Assembly: GCA_017537345.1 (NCBI GenBank)
Contig: JAFYKY010000010.1
Span: 62,001 to 126,000, forward strand
Reading direction: 5' to 3'
From: Clostridia bacterium
GTDB lineage: Bacteria; Bacillota; Clostridia; Oscillospirales; CAG-382
Length of the DNA stretch: 64,000 nucleotides
This document shows, piece by piece, positions 53,196-62,109 of the stretch. A program made the translations under genes and the position numbers. The notes below the pieces were generated by a model. The model saw only the letters and a program-made list of their open reading frames with translations. It had not been told where the DNA came from and made no database searches. Each line of letters opens with the position of its first letter. Within the stretch, counting starts at the first letter, position 1.

Positions 53196-53697
53196 ATGAT
53201 AAATATACTTCGTGCACCCGATGATTTTAAAATTTACTGCGAGGGAGAAAACGCGGACGCGGTTTAAACACCGTTTCCCATCTGTGCAGAACAATACGTT
53301 TTATGCCGCAGACGCCGACTGCGTGGAAATACCGGAAAAGAACATCCCTTGGTCACTTAACAAAAAATGGCTTTACCTGCTGGCGCACAGCGGAACTCCA
53401 TTGTTCGTTTCCATACAGCCGGACGCTTTAACGGAGGAAATGAGAAAAGATCTTGCAAAGGCGTTTGAAGTGAATTCCGTTCAGCAAAACAGCGCCGAGC
53501 CTCTGGATTGGACATACAACAACACCCCCTGCGTATGGAATATTGACGGACAGAAAACCGAATTCGACTTTACAGAGGACGTTTACCCCGCTCTGTTGGA
53601 TCACAACACACAGCCTTATTGGCAGAATACTCCCGTTTTTTTAAAGACGGGAGCATTTTTATGTTCAAAAGGGAAAAAATATGGACAAACGAACTGA
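53196..53697 (+). pseudogene. Glycosidase-like gene remnant, internally deleted and frameshifted
   Basis: The start (ATG 53196, good ribosome binding site and promoter) gives only 23 residues ('MINILRAPDDFKIYCEGENA') before a stop at 53265. The continuing frame, one base off, reads 'NTFYAADADCVEI', 'IPWSLNKKWLYLLAHSGTPL', 'TEEMRKDLAKAFEVN' and 'EPLDWTYNNTPCVWNIDG', which resembles the C-terminal part of glycosidase-like proteins. The catalytic middle is missing. A terminator-like hairpin lies at 53630-53653. Likely a decayed gene; the family identity is tentative. Confidence 0.6.
53630..53660 (+). terminator. Terminator after the glycosidase remnant
   Basis: A 7-bp stem (53630-53636 with 53647-53653) followed by a T-run. 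Confidence 0.75.
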
Positions 53698-53712
53698 ACT
53701 GTGGTAATATAA

Positions 53713-53815
53713 TTAAGTTAACGCATAATAATTTTTAGCCTTTCGCAGGAAGATGTTGACAAAACAACAACTTTGTGGTATAGTAGCACGGCAAAAGTAA
53801 ACAATGTTAACTTAA
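53713..53815 (+). promoter_or_regulatory. Acyl-CoA synthetase promoter with two flanking operator-like sites
   Basis: TTGACA (53756-53761), 17 bases, TATAGT (53779-53784). TTAAGTTAAC at 53713-53722 and its exact reverse complement at 53806-53815 flank it. Each contains the palindrome GTTAAC. The TetR-family regulator encoded downstream (55530-56102) is the natural candidate ligand, with a loop or roadblock around the promoter. Confidence 0.7.
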
Positions 53816-53847
53816 AGCTTATATCACATAAACGGAGGCTTATAAAA

Positions 53848-55518
53848 TTGGCTAAAAAATTTGATGCTGAACAATACGTATATAACGTAAGAGATGTGGC
53901 AACCACCCGCGAGCTGGTGGAAACAAGCTGTGAATTATACGGAAACCACGTGGCGTTTTTATATAAAAACGGCGCTGACATAACCGAAATCACCTATGAG
54001 CAGGCAGGAAATGATATCCGCGCATTTTCCACTTACCTTAACTCCTTGGGGCTTGAAAACGAAAAAATTGCGGTAACCGGCAAAAACTCTTATCACTGGC
54101 TGCTCACCTATTTTGCGGTGTGCTGCGGCACGGGTGTGATCGTGCCCATTGACAAAGACCTGCGAGGCGACGAAGTGGCGTATCTTCTGGAGCATTCCGA
54201 AACCAAAGCCATTATATGCTCTCCCGAGGTGTTGGATAAGGTTAAAAACAGCGGATATAATGGAATTATCATCTCTATGAACGATATTCCCGAGTGTATA
54301 AACCGAGGGGAAATACTGCTCCGTGAAGGAGACACCTCATACCGCGACCATTATATTGACCCTATGAAGATGGGTATACTTTTATACACCTCCGGCACCA
54401 CCGGAGTTTCCAAGGGCGTTATGCTTTCCCAGCGCAATATCTGCTCCAACGTGGTGCAGATACGCAAAAGAGTAAACGTTACACCCGAAGACAGAGCGCT
54501 TTCCATCCTCCCCATGCACCACACCTTTGAATGCACGGTGGATCAGGCACTGTTTTATTCCGGAGCAAGCATTGCTTTTAACAGCTCTGTTACCAAATTA
54601 AAAGCCGAGCTTAAAATATTCTCTCCCACATTGATGGCGTGCGTTCCTCTGGTGCTGGAAACTCTGCACAGAAGCATTATGGCGAATTACAGCAAAATGA
54701 AAGGCGGCAAAGCCCTGCTTTCCGCACAAAAGGCGATGGCAAAGGGACTTTCCATGTCCGCAAGAAGAAAGCTGTTTTCCTCCATTCACGAAGCCTTGGG
54801 CGGACGGGTTGAGCGTCTTGTTGTAGGCGCCGCCGCTATGATACCCAATATCCACGAGGATTACGAATTGTTTGGCTGTAAAGTATATATCGGCTACGGT
54901 CTTACCGAAACCGCGCCCGTTTGTATTATGCAAAACGATAATTACCGCGCTGTAGGCGATACCGGTTTTCCCGTTATCGGCGTACAGTGCAGAATATGCG
55001 ATGCCAACGACGAGGGGATCGGCGAACTGCAGGTAAAGGGCGCAAACGTAATGCTGGGATACTATAAAAACCCCGAAGAAACCGCAAAGGTCTTGCGCGA
55101 CGGTTGGTTTTCCACGGGAGACCTTGTTAAAAAGAACCCCAACGGCTCTTATTCCATTACGGGAAGAATTAAGAGTATGATCGTGCTTCCCAACGGAAAA
55201 AAGGTGTTCCCCGAAGAACAGGAAATGTTTATAAACCGCTCTCCCTTTGTAAAGGACTGTATGGTATTCCTTACGGAAAAGGACGGCAAGCCGGTTTTGG
55301 CTGTATCCGTTTACCCCGATATGGAATTGCTTAATGCGGAAGCGGCAAAGCGTAACACAACCGCAAAGACGATTATTACCGATCTGGTTACAGAGGTAAA
55401 CAAATTGTTCCCCTCTTATAAATATATCGGAAAAATTATTATCCGCGAAAACGAATTTATTAAAACCACAACAAGCAAAATAAAGAGAAACGAACCCGAA
55501 AACAGAAACGAAAAATAA
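53848..55518 (+). CDS. Long-chain acyl-CoA synthetase (AMP-forming)
   Basis: 556 residues from the TTG at 53848 (CGGAGG upstream). AMP-binding motifs: 'GILLYTSGTTGVSKGVMLSQ', 'ILPMHHTFECTV', 'YIGYGLTETAPVC', 'GWFSTGDLVKKNPNGSYSIT' and 'GRIKSMIVLPNGKKV'. It activates a fatty or other carboxylic acid with ATP and CoA. First gene of the run with tetR, bioY and trxB, which points to fatty-acid-responsive control. Substrate is not known. Confidence 0.92.
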   Translation: MAKKFDAEQYVYNVRDVATTRELVETSCELYGNHVAFLYKNGADITEITYEQAGNDIRAFSTYLNSLGLENEKIAVTGKNSYHWLLTYFAVCCGTGVIVPIDKDLRGDEVAYLLEHSETKAIICSPEVLDKVKNSGYNGIIISMNDIPECINRGEILLREGDTSYRDHYIDPMKMGILLYTSGTTGVSKGVMLSQRNICSNVVQIRKRVNVTPEDRALSILPMHHTFECTVDQALFYSGASIAFNSSVTKLKAELKIFSPTLMACVPLVLETLHRSIMANYSKMKGGKALLSAQKAMAKGLSMSARRKLFSSIHEALGGRVERLVVGAAAMIPNIHEDYELFGCKVYIGYGLTETAPVCIMQNDNYRAVGDTGFPVIGVQCRICDANDEGIGELQVKGANVMLGYYKNPEETAKVLRDGWFSTGDLVKKNPNGSYSITGRIKSMIVLPNGKKVFPEEQEMFINRSPFVKDCMVFLTEKDGKPVLAVSVYPDMELLNAEAAKRNTTAKTIITDLVTEVNKLFPSYKYIGKIIIRENEFIKTTTSKIKRNEPENRNEK

Positions 55519-55529
55519 AGGAGCATAAA

Positions 55530-56102
55530 ATGAGAAAAGCACTGCCGGAAACAAAAGAAAAATTCATAGACGCCGCTTTGGAGGAATTGTATCTTTACGG
55601 AACGGCAGGCTTTTCCATTCGTAACGTGGCAAAAACCTGCGGGCTCTCCTGCGCCGCACCCTACCGTCATTTCAAAAGCAAAAACGATCTTATTCAAGAA
55701 GTGATAACTGCGGTTGCGGACAGATGGAGAGCACGCGTTACCTCCCTGCTCGAAGGACACAACGGCAGTACCAGACAAAAAATACTTGATATCGCCATAG
55801 AATACATAAGATTCTTATGTGAAAACAAAGGGTATTTTTCTGTTGTGGTAATGAACGAAAAGTTCTTAAGCCCCGAACAGATAAGAGAGAAAGCCCTTAT
55901 CTCTGAGGAAGTGAGAGTGATTATAGACGCGTACTGCCGCGAGGTTAATATGACCGCCGAAGCAAAAACACGCAAAACCTTTATTGTGCATGCGCTTATT
56001 TTGGGTGCGGCGGAAATGATGACCGCAGATTCTCTCCATTACACCGAAGAAAATATTGATATGGTTCGTCGGTGCATAGACAGAGAATTTGATATAGAAT
56101 GA
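55530..56102 (+). CDS. TetR/AcrR-family regulator
   Basis: 190 residues. The N-terminal helix-turn-helix region ('AGFSIRNVAKTCGLSCAAPY', then 'RHFKSKNDLIQEV') is of the TetR type, and the C-terminal ligand domain is helical. Located 11 bases after the acyl-CoA synthetase. A fatty-acid-type ligand and the GTTAAC sites flanking the operon promoter are plausible inferences. Confidence 0.93.
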   Translation: MRKALPETKEKFIDAALEELYLYGTAGFSIRNVAKTCGLSCAAPYRHFKSKNDLIQEVITAVADRWRARVTSLLEGHNGSTRQKILDIAIEYIRFLCENKGYFSVVVMNEKFLSPEQIREKALISEEVRVIIDAYCREVNMTAEAKTRKTFIVHALILGAAEMMTADSLHYTEENIDMVRRCIDREFDIE

Positions 56103-56629
56103 AAAAAAGCAAGCATCTTTCGGGTTTGGTTTTAACGGCGGTATTTTCCGCTTTGCTGTGTATTATCTCTCCTATCACCCTTCCTTTCGGAGCAGTTCCC
56201 TTTACTTTGTCTGTTTTTGCAGTTTGCTGTGTCAGCACGGTTCTGGAGAAAAAATCGGCGTTTTGTGCCCTTTTATACATTCTGATCGGTGCGGCGGGGC
56301 TTCCCGTTTTTGCGGGCTTTGCAGGCGGAATGGGCGTGCTTGCCGGCGCCACGGGCGGATTTATTATAGGATACATACCCTTTTCCCTTATAGCGGGATT
56401 GGGGGCTAAAAAATGCAAAAGCTTTTGGGCACAGACGCTTGTTTCCCTTATAGGCTTGGTAATATGTTATATACTCGGCTGTATCTGGTATTTTGCAACC
56501 ACAAAATCCGGATTATGGCAAGGGTTGACAGTATGTGTTTTTCCGTTTATAATACCTGATATATTAAAGATTGCCGCAGGCGTTTTGTGCGGCAGAAAAA
56601 TTAAAAGTATATTACAAAGATCAAGGTGA
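56099..56629 (+). CDS. bioY: Biotin transporter BioY
   Basis: 176 residues, overlapping the tetR stop by four bases. BioY pattern: 'ISPITLPFGAVPFTLSVFAV', 'LIGAAGLPVFAGFAGGMGVL', 'GATGGFIIGYI' and a terminal 'PFIIPDILKIAAGVL'. S-component of a biotin ECF transporter; no ATPase subunits nearby. Biotin is needed by acetyl-CoA carboxylase, which fits the lipid gene context. Confidence 0.93.
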   Translation: MKKSKHLSGLVLTAVFSALLCIISPITLPFGAVPFTLSVFAVCCVSTVLEKKSAFCALLYILIGAAGLPVFAGFAGGMGVLAGATGGFIIGYIPFSLIAGLGAKKCKSFWAQTLVSLIGLVICYILGCIWYFATTKSGLWQGLTVCVFPFIIPDILKIAAGVLCGRKIKSILQRSR

Positions 56630-56633
56630 AACC

Positions 56634-57545
56634 ATGAGAGAGCTTGTAATTATAGGCGCAGGACCTGCAGGTCTTACTGCCGCAGTATACGCCCGCCGCG
56701 CGGGAATAGACGTTTTGGTATGCGAAGGCGGTATGTACGGCGGACAGCTTGTGAATACCGAAATAATTAAAAATTACCCCTCTTATAAATCTGTGGAGGG
56801 ATGGGAGCTTGCCCGCAATATGTATCTGCAGGCAGAGGAATGCGGCGCGGAGTTTTTGTACGAAGGTGTGCTGGACGTATACGAAAAGGACGGCATATTT
56901 ACAGTAAAAACAGACGGCGGCGAAACGGAATGTCTGGCGGTGATTATCGCCAACGGTTCAAAGCGCCTTAAGATAGGCTGTAAGGGAAGCGACCGTTACG
57001 AAGGGCTGGGCGTATCCTATTGCGCCACCTGCGACGGTCAGCTTTACAAGGGTCAGCCCGTTGCGGTGGTGGGCGGAGGAGAAAACGCCTTTGAGGACGC
57101 TTTGTATCTTTCCGCGCTTTGCACAAAGGTGCATCTGTGCGCAAAAAAAATAACCGCTTCCGAAGAAACGGTGAATACCGTTAAAGCAAAAGAGAATATT
57201 ATAATATACGAAGGCTTTTATCCCACGGAGATATACGGCGAGACCCGCGTTACGGGACTTGTTATAGCGGATAAAGAGAAAAACACCGCAGATATTCCTG
57301 CGGCGGCAGTTTTTACCGCCTTGGGACAGACGAGAGATAACGCTATTTTTGCAAAAATCGTAGTGGTTGATGACAGCGGATATATTATCGCCGCCGAGGA
57401 CTGCTCCACGGATACGAAAGGAGTCTGGGCGGCAGGGGACACCCGCACCAAGCCTTTGCGCCAGATAGTTACCGCCGCATCCGACGGTGCTGTTGCCGCT
57501 ACAGCCGCTTCGGCTTATATTATTAAAAAAAGAAAAAGCAAATAA
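56634..57545 (+). CDS. trxB: Thioredoxin-disulfide reductase
   Basis: 303 residues from the ATG at 56634. FAD-binding 'IIGAGPAGLTAAVYARRAG', redox centre Cys130-Ala-Thr-Cys133 ('SYCATCDGQLY'), NADPH-binding 'VAVVGGGENAFEDALYLS' and the FAD-binding end 'GVWAAGDTRTKPLRQIVTAA'. It keeps thioredoxin reduced. Starts four bases after bioY. Confidence 0.95.
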   Translation: MRELVIIGAGPAGLTAAVYARRAGIDVLVCEGGMYGGQLVNTEIIKNYPSYKSVEGWELARNMYLQAEECGAEFLYEGVLDVYEKDGIFTVKTDGGETECLAVIIANGSKRLKIGCKGSDRYEGLGVSYCATCDGQLYKGQPVAVVGGGENAFEDALYLSALCTKVHLCAKKITASEETVNTVKAKENIIIYEGFYPTEIYGETRVTGLVIADKEKNTADIPAAAVFTALGQTRDNAIFAKIVVVDDSGYIIAAEDCSTDTKGVWAAGDTRTKPLRQIVTAASDGAVAATAASAYIIKKRKSK

Positions 57546-57551
57546 CTTTAC

Positions 57552-57584
57552 ATATTTCGCCGCGCCTTTACCGCGGCGAAATAT
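57552..57584 (+). terminator. Terminator-like hairpin after trxB
   Basis: A 13-bp stem (57552-57564 with 57572-57584), with only a weak T-rich tail. Confidence 0.65.
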
Positions 57585-57618
57585 TTATACACCAAAGTTA
57601 TGAAAGGACGGGTTTAAT

Positions 57619-58599
57619 TTGAAAAAAATATTGGCCCTTATTATGATCTTTTCTTTATGCGCCGTGCTTTTCGGGTGCAAAAGCGGTGATGAACAAAGCG
57701 CGCCTCCCCAAAGCCAAAAGGAGTACAGGCTTGGATTTGCGGTGCTTCCCTCAAAAACGGGCACGGAAGTAGCATTTAAGGCGGTTTTTGCCGCCGTTAT
57801 TACGGATACGGACGGAAAAATAGTAAAATGCGTTGTTGATGAGGTGGATGCTTCCCCCGATATGAATGATTTTTCAGAAAGTATCGGCAAAGAATTCCCC
57901 ACCAAATACGCACTTGGCGCTGATTACGGTATGGCTTCCGCATCCCCTATCGGCAAGGAATGGAGTGAACAGGCAAAGGCTTTTGCCGATTACTGCGTGG
58001 GAAAAACGGTTAAAGAGCTTGAAGAAAGCCTTGGCGCAGACGGCAAGATAGCAGACCTGCAGGCATCCTGCACCATATATTCGGCAGATCTCATTCAGTG
58101 CGTCAAGCTCGCCTGCCAAAATGCAACCGATACCTTTACTGCTGCCGGCGAAGTTTTTTTGGGAATGTACGCTTATTGCGTTATGTCCGCTTCCTCTGTA
58201 CCCGCTACGGCGGCGGAGAACGGCACGGCTATGTTTTCCTGCGAGATGGCGGCAACCGCTTCCGATAAGGACGGAAAGGTATACAAAGCGTATATTGACG
58301 AAATTGAATCCTATATCGCTTTTGATAATGACGGCGCAAGTCTGGAAGATCCCGATACCGTACCCGTATCCAAGCAGACGCAGGGAAAGGCTTACGGAAT
58401 GGCGGCGGCTTCCCCTATCGGCAAGGAATGGTTTGAGCAGATAAACGCTCTTGCGGATTACTGCGCGGGAAAGACCGCTTCCCAAATAAACGGCTCCGTT
58501 GGCGAAGACGGAAAGGTTGCAGACCTTACCTCCTCCTGCACCGTTCACGCAAAGAGCTATACCAACGCTGTGATAAAAGCACTTGAAAACGCAAAATGA
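57619..58599 (+). CDS. FMN-binding-like lipoprotein with two repeats
   Basis: 326 residues. Lipobox 'VLFGC', then two related halves: 'LGADYGMASASPIGKEWSEQ', 'AKAFADYCVGKTVKELEESL' and 'AYGMAAASPIGKEWFEQINA', 'LADYCAGKTASQINGSV'. I know similar duplicated lipoproteins from gut Firmicutes. Its stop overlaps the ATG of apbE (ATGA), and ApbE covalently attaches FMN to partner proteins, so this may be an extracellular flavoprotein, possibly an electron carrier. The classical S/T-G-A-T flavin attachment motif was not found. Confidence 0.7.
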   Translation: MKKILALIMIFSLCAVLFGCKSGDEQSAPPQSQKEYRLGFAVLPSKTGTEVAFKAVFAAVITDTDGKIVKCVVDEVDASPDMNDFSESIGKEFPTKYALGADYGMASASPIGKEWSEQAKAFADYCVGKTVKELEESLGADGKIADLQASCTIYSADLIQCVKLACQNATDTFTAAGEVFLGMYAYCVMSASSVPATAAENGTAMFSCEMAATASDKDGKVYKAYIDEIESYIAFDNDGASLEDPDTVPVSKQTQGKAYGMAAASPIGKEWFEQINALADYCAGKTASQINGSVGEDGKVADLTSSCTVHAKSYTNAVIKALENAK

Positions 58600-59618
58600 A
58601 AAAAATATTATTAATTTTAACTGTTGTTGCGGTTACCGCGGGACTATGCTCCTGCGGTAACGGGCAGGACACAAAAAACACCCGTGTTTTTTACGAATAT
58701 TTCGATACGGTTACGGAGATCACCGCCCTTGGCGAAACGGAAGGTGAGTTTACCCGCGTGACCGATGAAATTGAAGGTATATTCAAGGAATACCACCGTC
58801 TTGCGGATATTTATAACGAATATTCGGGAATGAACAATCTTTGCACCGTAAACAAAAAGGCGGGAAAAGAGGCGGTCAAGGTAAGCGGCGCGCTTTTGGA
58901 CCTTGTGGAATACGGCATAACCGCTTACGGTATTACAAAGGGAAAGACAAACATAGCTCTGGGAGCTGTTACACGGCTTTGGCACGATGCGCGGGAAGGC
59001 GGCGCGGCTTTGCCTGCGGAAAACGAGCTTAAAGAAGCGGCAAAGCATTGCAACATAGAAGATATTGTTATTGACCGCGAAAAGGGCACCTTGTTTTTAA
59101 GGGATGAAAAAATGTCACTGGATATGGGCGCTCTGGCAAAGGGCTACGCCTGCGAAAAAGCGGCGGAACATCTTGAAGAAAACGGCAAAACGGGATACGC
59201 CCTCAACCTTGGGGGAAACCTGCGGGTAACGGGCAAAAAGGCAGACGGAGAATTCTGGACAGCGGGCATACAAAACCCCGATCTGTTATCCGACCAAGCG
59301 TATATAAACGTGGTTTACCTTAAACTGCCCGCTTTGGTTACCAGCGGCTCGTATATGCGGTATTTTACCGTGGACGGAAAAACCTACCACCATATTATCG
59401 ACCCCGACACTCTGTATCCGAGAGATGATCTTAAATCCGTTTCCGTTCTGTGCGGCAATTCCGCTTTGGCGGACGTGCTTTCCACCGCCCTTTTCAATAT
59501 GAGCATTGAAGAAGGAAAAGCGCTGATATCATCTATGGAAAACGTGTATGTCCTCTGGGTGGACAAGGACGGAAAAGCGCATTACTCGGAAGGTTTTGAA
59601 GAGTATATAAAGGAATAA
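58596..59618 (+). CDS. apbE: FAD:protein FMN transferase ApbE
   Basis: 340 residues. Lipobox 'LCSC'. 'YFDTVTEITALGE', 'SGMNNLCTVNKKAGKEAVKV', 'SLDMGALAKGYACEKAAEHL' and 'GYALNLGGNLRVTG', 'HHIIDPDTLYPRDDLKSVSV' and 'DVLSTALFNMS' are the family signature. It is on the outer face and transfers FMN to Ser/Thr of the partner. Coupled to the FMN-binding-like lipoprotein upstream. Confidence 0.95.
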   Translation: MKKILLILTVVAVTAGLCSCGNGQDTKNTRVFYEYFDTVTEITALGETEGEFTRVTDEIEGIFKEYHRLADIYNEYSGMNNLCTVNKKAGKEAVKVSGALLDLVEYGITAYGITKGKTNIALGAVTRLWHDAREGGAALPAENELKEAAKHCNIEDIVIDREKGTLFLRDEKMSLDMGALAKGYACEKAAEHLEENGKTGYALNLGGNLRVTGKKADGEFWTAGIQNPDLLSDQAYINVVYLKLPALVTSGSYMRYFTVDGKTYHHIIDPDTLYPRDDLKSVSVLCGNSALADVLSTALFNMSIEEGKALISSMENVYVLWVDKDGKAHYSEGFEEYIKE

Positions 59619-59627
59619 TTTTAAAAG

Positions 59628-59653
59628 AAAAACTCCCTTCACAGGGAGTTTTT
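59628..59653. terminator. Bidirectional terminator
   Basis: An 11-bp stem (59628-59638 with 59643-59653) with A and T runs. Convergent between apbE and the alpha/beta hydrolase gene. Confidence 0.88.
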
Positions 59654-59667
59654 TCATCGTAATAATA

Positions 59668-60606
59668 TTACCTGTTTTTTTGCAGAAATTCTGTTACGAT
59701 TTTTATATATCTCTCTTTATCCGACATCCAGCTGATAGCGTGGGTGGCGTTGGGGAAGGAATGGTAATCCACCATAGGAGATGCGGCGGCTATTTCCCTG
59801 CTCATATATTCGGGGACGAAGGTATCCGCTTCGCCGTGGATAAGCAGTATGGGAACGGGAGAATTTTTCGCCGCTTCCGCGCAGGAAAGGTTGCCGATAC
59901 GGAATCTGCCGTAAATAACCGCGCTTAACGCAACAAATGGATAAACAGCTTTTTGAGGGAATCCGATATCTCCGCTTACCTTTTGGATTATGGCTTTGGG
60001 AGACGAATAGGGGCAATCCGCAATACAGCAGGTAACGTTTTTTGGCAGTTCCTTTTCGCCGCAGGCAAGGAGCACGGTGGCGGCACCCATAGACAAGCCG
60101 TAAAGAGCTATCTTTGTGTCTTCACCAAAGCGTGAAACCGCATATTTTATCCAATCTATGCAATCGAAACGCTCTTTCACGCCGAAGGTTATTACGTTTC
60201 CCCCGCTTTCCGCGTGGCCCCGCTGTTCTGCGATAATGAGGTTATATCCCAAGGCAGGAAGCAGCTTTCCGCCGCCGCAAAAATCCTTCATCGGGTGGGA
60301 ACGGTAGCCGTGCATACATATTGCAACGGGCGCGTTGTCTGCGGTGTGGTAATATCTGCCTTTTAATTTAAGCCCATCTCGGGAGGTGATATACACCGCT
60401 TCATAGGGAATATCGTCCACCGCTTTTACCCATTTATTAAAGGTTTCTCTGTCCGTACCCGGATCAAAGCCATCGGGAAGATAGTACGGGTCGTTACGGT
60501 ATTTCGGATGGGACATAAACGCCACCGTATATATCCAATAGCATGCGGCAAAAACAGCTATTACAAAAAGCAGGCAAAGGATGCCGCAAACAACAGGTAT
60601 CCACAT
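59668..60606 (-). CDS. Alpha/beta hydrolase with N-terminal membrane segment
   Basis: 312 residues from the ATG at 60606; upstream forms reach 60669, and the AAGGAG lies 12 bases away. Membrane segment (about 3-27), oxyanion strand 'VAICMHGYRSHPMKDF', nucleophile 'IALYGLSMGAATVLLACGEK' (Ser), 'ILLIHGEADTFVP' (Asp) and 'FPNATHAISW' (His). Similar to BAAT/acyl-esterase-type hydrolases. Substrate unknown. Confidence 0.88.
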   Translation of the reverse strand: MWIPVVCGILCLLFVIAVFAACYWIYTVAFMSHPKYRNDPYYLPDGFDPGTDRETFNKWVKAVDDIPYEAVYITSRDGLKLKGRYYHTADNAPVAICMHGYRSHPMKDFCGGGKLLPALGYNLIIAEQRGHAESGGNVITFGVKERFDCIDWIKYAVSRFGEDTKIALYGLSMGAATVLLACGEKELPKNVTCCIADCPYSSPKAIIQKVSGDIGFPQKAVYPFVALSAVIYGRFRIGNLSCAEAAKNSPVPILLIHGEADTFVPEYMSREIAAASPMVDYHSFPNATHAISWMSDKERYIKIVTEFLQKNR

Positions 60607-60739
60607 AAATAAAATCCACTCCTTTTTTAAAGCGAGTAAAGTATAACACAAAAAACGGGGTTTTTCCATATTTTCCTTTACAAAAGTGCGGGTTTGTGAT
60701 ATTATTTTTTAAAATCGGTTTAACAAAAGGACGTTTATT

Positions 60740-61042
60740 ATGGTAAAGCATATTATACTCTGGACTCTTAAAAGCGAGTATTCCGCAGAGGAAAAAGAAA
60801 AAATAAAAAAGGATATAAAAAACGGTCTGGAAGCACTTTACGGTAAAATAGACGGGCTTACGGATATAAAGGTTTATACCTGCCCGTTGGAAACATCCAA
60901 CGTTGATTTTTGCCTTGACAGCACCTTTGCGGATTTTGATGCGCTGAAGGGCTATGCCGTTCACCCCGATCACGTGTGGGTTGCGAAAAATCTTGTCGTT
61001 CCCTTTACCGCAGAAAGACGCTGTATAGATTTTGAAATATAA
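60740..61042 (+). CDS. Dabb (stress-responsive A/B barrel) protein
   Basis: 100 residues. 'MVKHIILWTLKSEYSAEEKE', 'LYGKIDGLTDIKVYTCPLET' and 'FADFDALKGYAVHPDHVW' with 'VAKNLVVPF' match the Dabb domain (PF07876). A small dimeric ferredoxin-like barrel, function unclear. Confidence 0.9.
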   Translation: MVKHIILWTLKSEYSAEEKEKIKKDIKNGLEALYGKIDGLTDIKVYTCPLETSNVDFCLDSTFADFDALKGYAVHPDHVWVAKNLVVPFTAERRCIDFEI

Positions 61043-61060
61043 AAAAGCACAGGCAAAAAA

Positions 61061-61798
61061 ATGAAGTATTCACTTAAAAACAAAGAAAACCGCCGTGTTT
61101 TGCGGCGGGGTATCATAGACGGTATCCCTATCGGCTTGGGGTATTTAGCCGTTTCCTTTTCTCTGGGTGTGGCAGCAAAAAGCGGTGGAATAACCCCTTT
61201 GCAGGGATTTTTTGCAAGTCTGCTTTGCAACACCTCCACGGGAGAGCACGCGGTATTTACGCTTATGGGAATTTCCGCCGCCTTTACGGAGGTTGCCCTT
61301 ATTACCCTTATCGCCAACGCCCGATACCTACTTATGTCCTTTGCTTTGAGCCAGAGGACAGACCCGAAGATGAGCTTTTGGCACAGACTGGGCGTTTCTT
61401 TTTATATTACCGACGAAATATTTGCCATATCCATTGCCCAAAACGGATACATAAACCCCTTGTATACCTACGGCGCCGCGCTGATGGCTTCGCCCTGCTG
61501 GGCGGCGGGAACGGCGATCGGCATAATTGCGGGAAGCGTTTTGCCCGACAGAGCGGTGAGCGCTTTGAGCGTTGCTCTGTACGGTATGTTTATAGCCATA
61601 ATCATACCCCCGTCCAAAAAGGATAAAAGGGTACTGCTTGCGGTGGCGGTAAGCTTTCTGGCAAGCTTTGCGGCAGGAGTACTCCCCGTGGTGTCCCAAA
61701 TATCCGAAGGCACCCGAACCATTATTTTAACGGTGGCGATATCCGCCCTGGCGGCTCTCGTTTTCCCCAAGAAAACGGAAAGCGAGGGTGAAAAATGA
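61061..61798 (+). CDS. azlC: AzlC-type branched-chain amino acid exporter subunit
   Basis: 245 residues with about six hydrophobic segments. 'GIPIGLGYLAVSFSLGVAAK', 'ALITLIANARYLLMSFALSQ' and 'SFYITDEIFAISI' are typical of AzlC. Works with the AzlD subunit encoded next (four-base overlap). Confidence 0.93.
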   Translation: MKYSLKNKENRRVLRRGIIDGIPIGLGYLAVSFSLGVAAKSGGITPLQGFFASLLCNTSTGEHAVFTLMGISAAFTEVALITLIANARYLLMSFALSQRTDPKMSFWHRLGVSFYITDEIFAISIAQNGYINPLYTYGAALMASPCWAAGTAIGIIAGSVLPDRAVSALSVALYGMFIAIIIPPSKKDKRVLLAVAVSFLASFAAGVLPVVSQISEGTRTIILTVAISALAALVFPKKTESEGEK

Positions 61799-62094
61799 AA
61801 AACTGGATATATATTTTCATTATGACAGCGGTCACCTTCGGTATCCGCGTACTGCCCATGACGGTGTTTAAAAAGCCCATAAAAAACCCGTTTATTCAGT
61901 CTTTTTTGTATTACGTTCCTTACGTTACCATTGCGGTGATGACCTTCCCCGCAATTATCCACGCAACCAACTCCCCCGTTTCGGGCGCTATCGCTCTGGC
62001 GGTGGGAATTATCGCAGCCTGGCTGGGCGCGGGGCTTTTCCCCGTAGCGGTAATAAGCTGCGCCGTGGTTTTTATAGTAGAATTTTTTGTATAA
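61795..62094 (+). CDS. azlD: AzlD-type branched-chain amino acid transport subunit
   Basis: 99 residues, small hydrophobic protein: 'FIMTAVTFGIRVLPMTVFKK' and 'PFIQSFLYYVPYVTIAVMTF'. Overlaps azlC by ATGA; pairs with it as an exporter. Confidence 0.92.
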   Translation: MKNWIYIFIMTAVTFGIRVLPMTVFKKPIKNPFIQSFLYYVPYVTIAVMTFPAIIHATNSPVSGAIALAVGIIAAWLGAGLFPVAVISCAVVFIVEFFV

Positions 62095-62109
62095 AAGCAT
62101 AAAATATAA

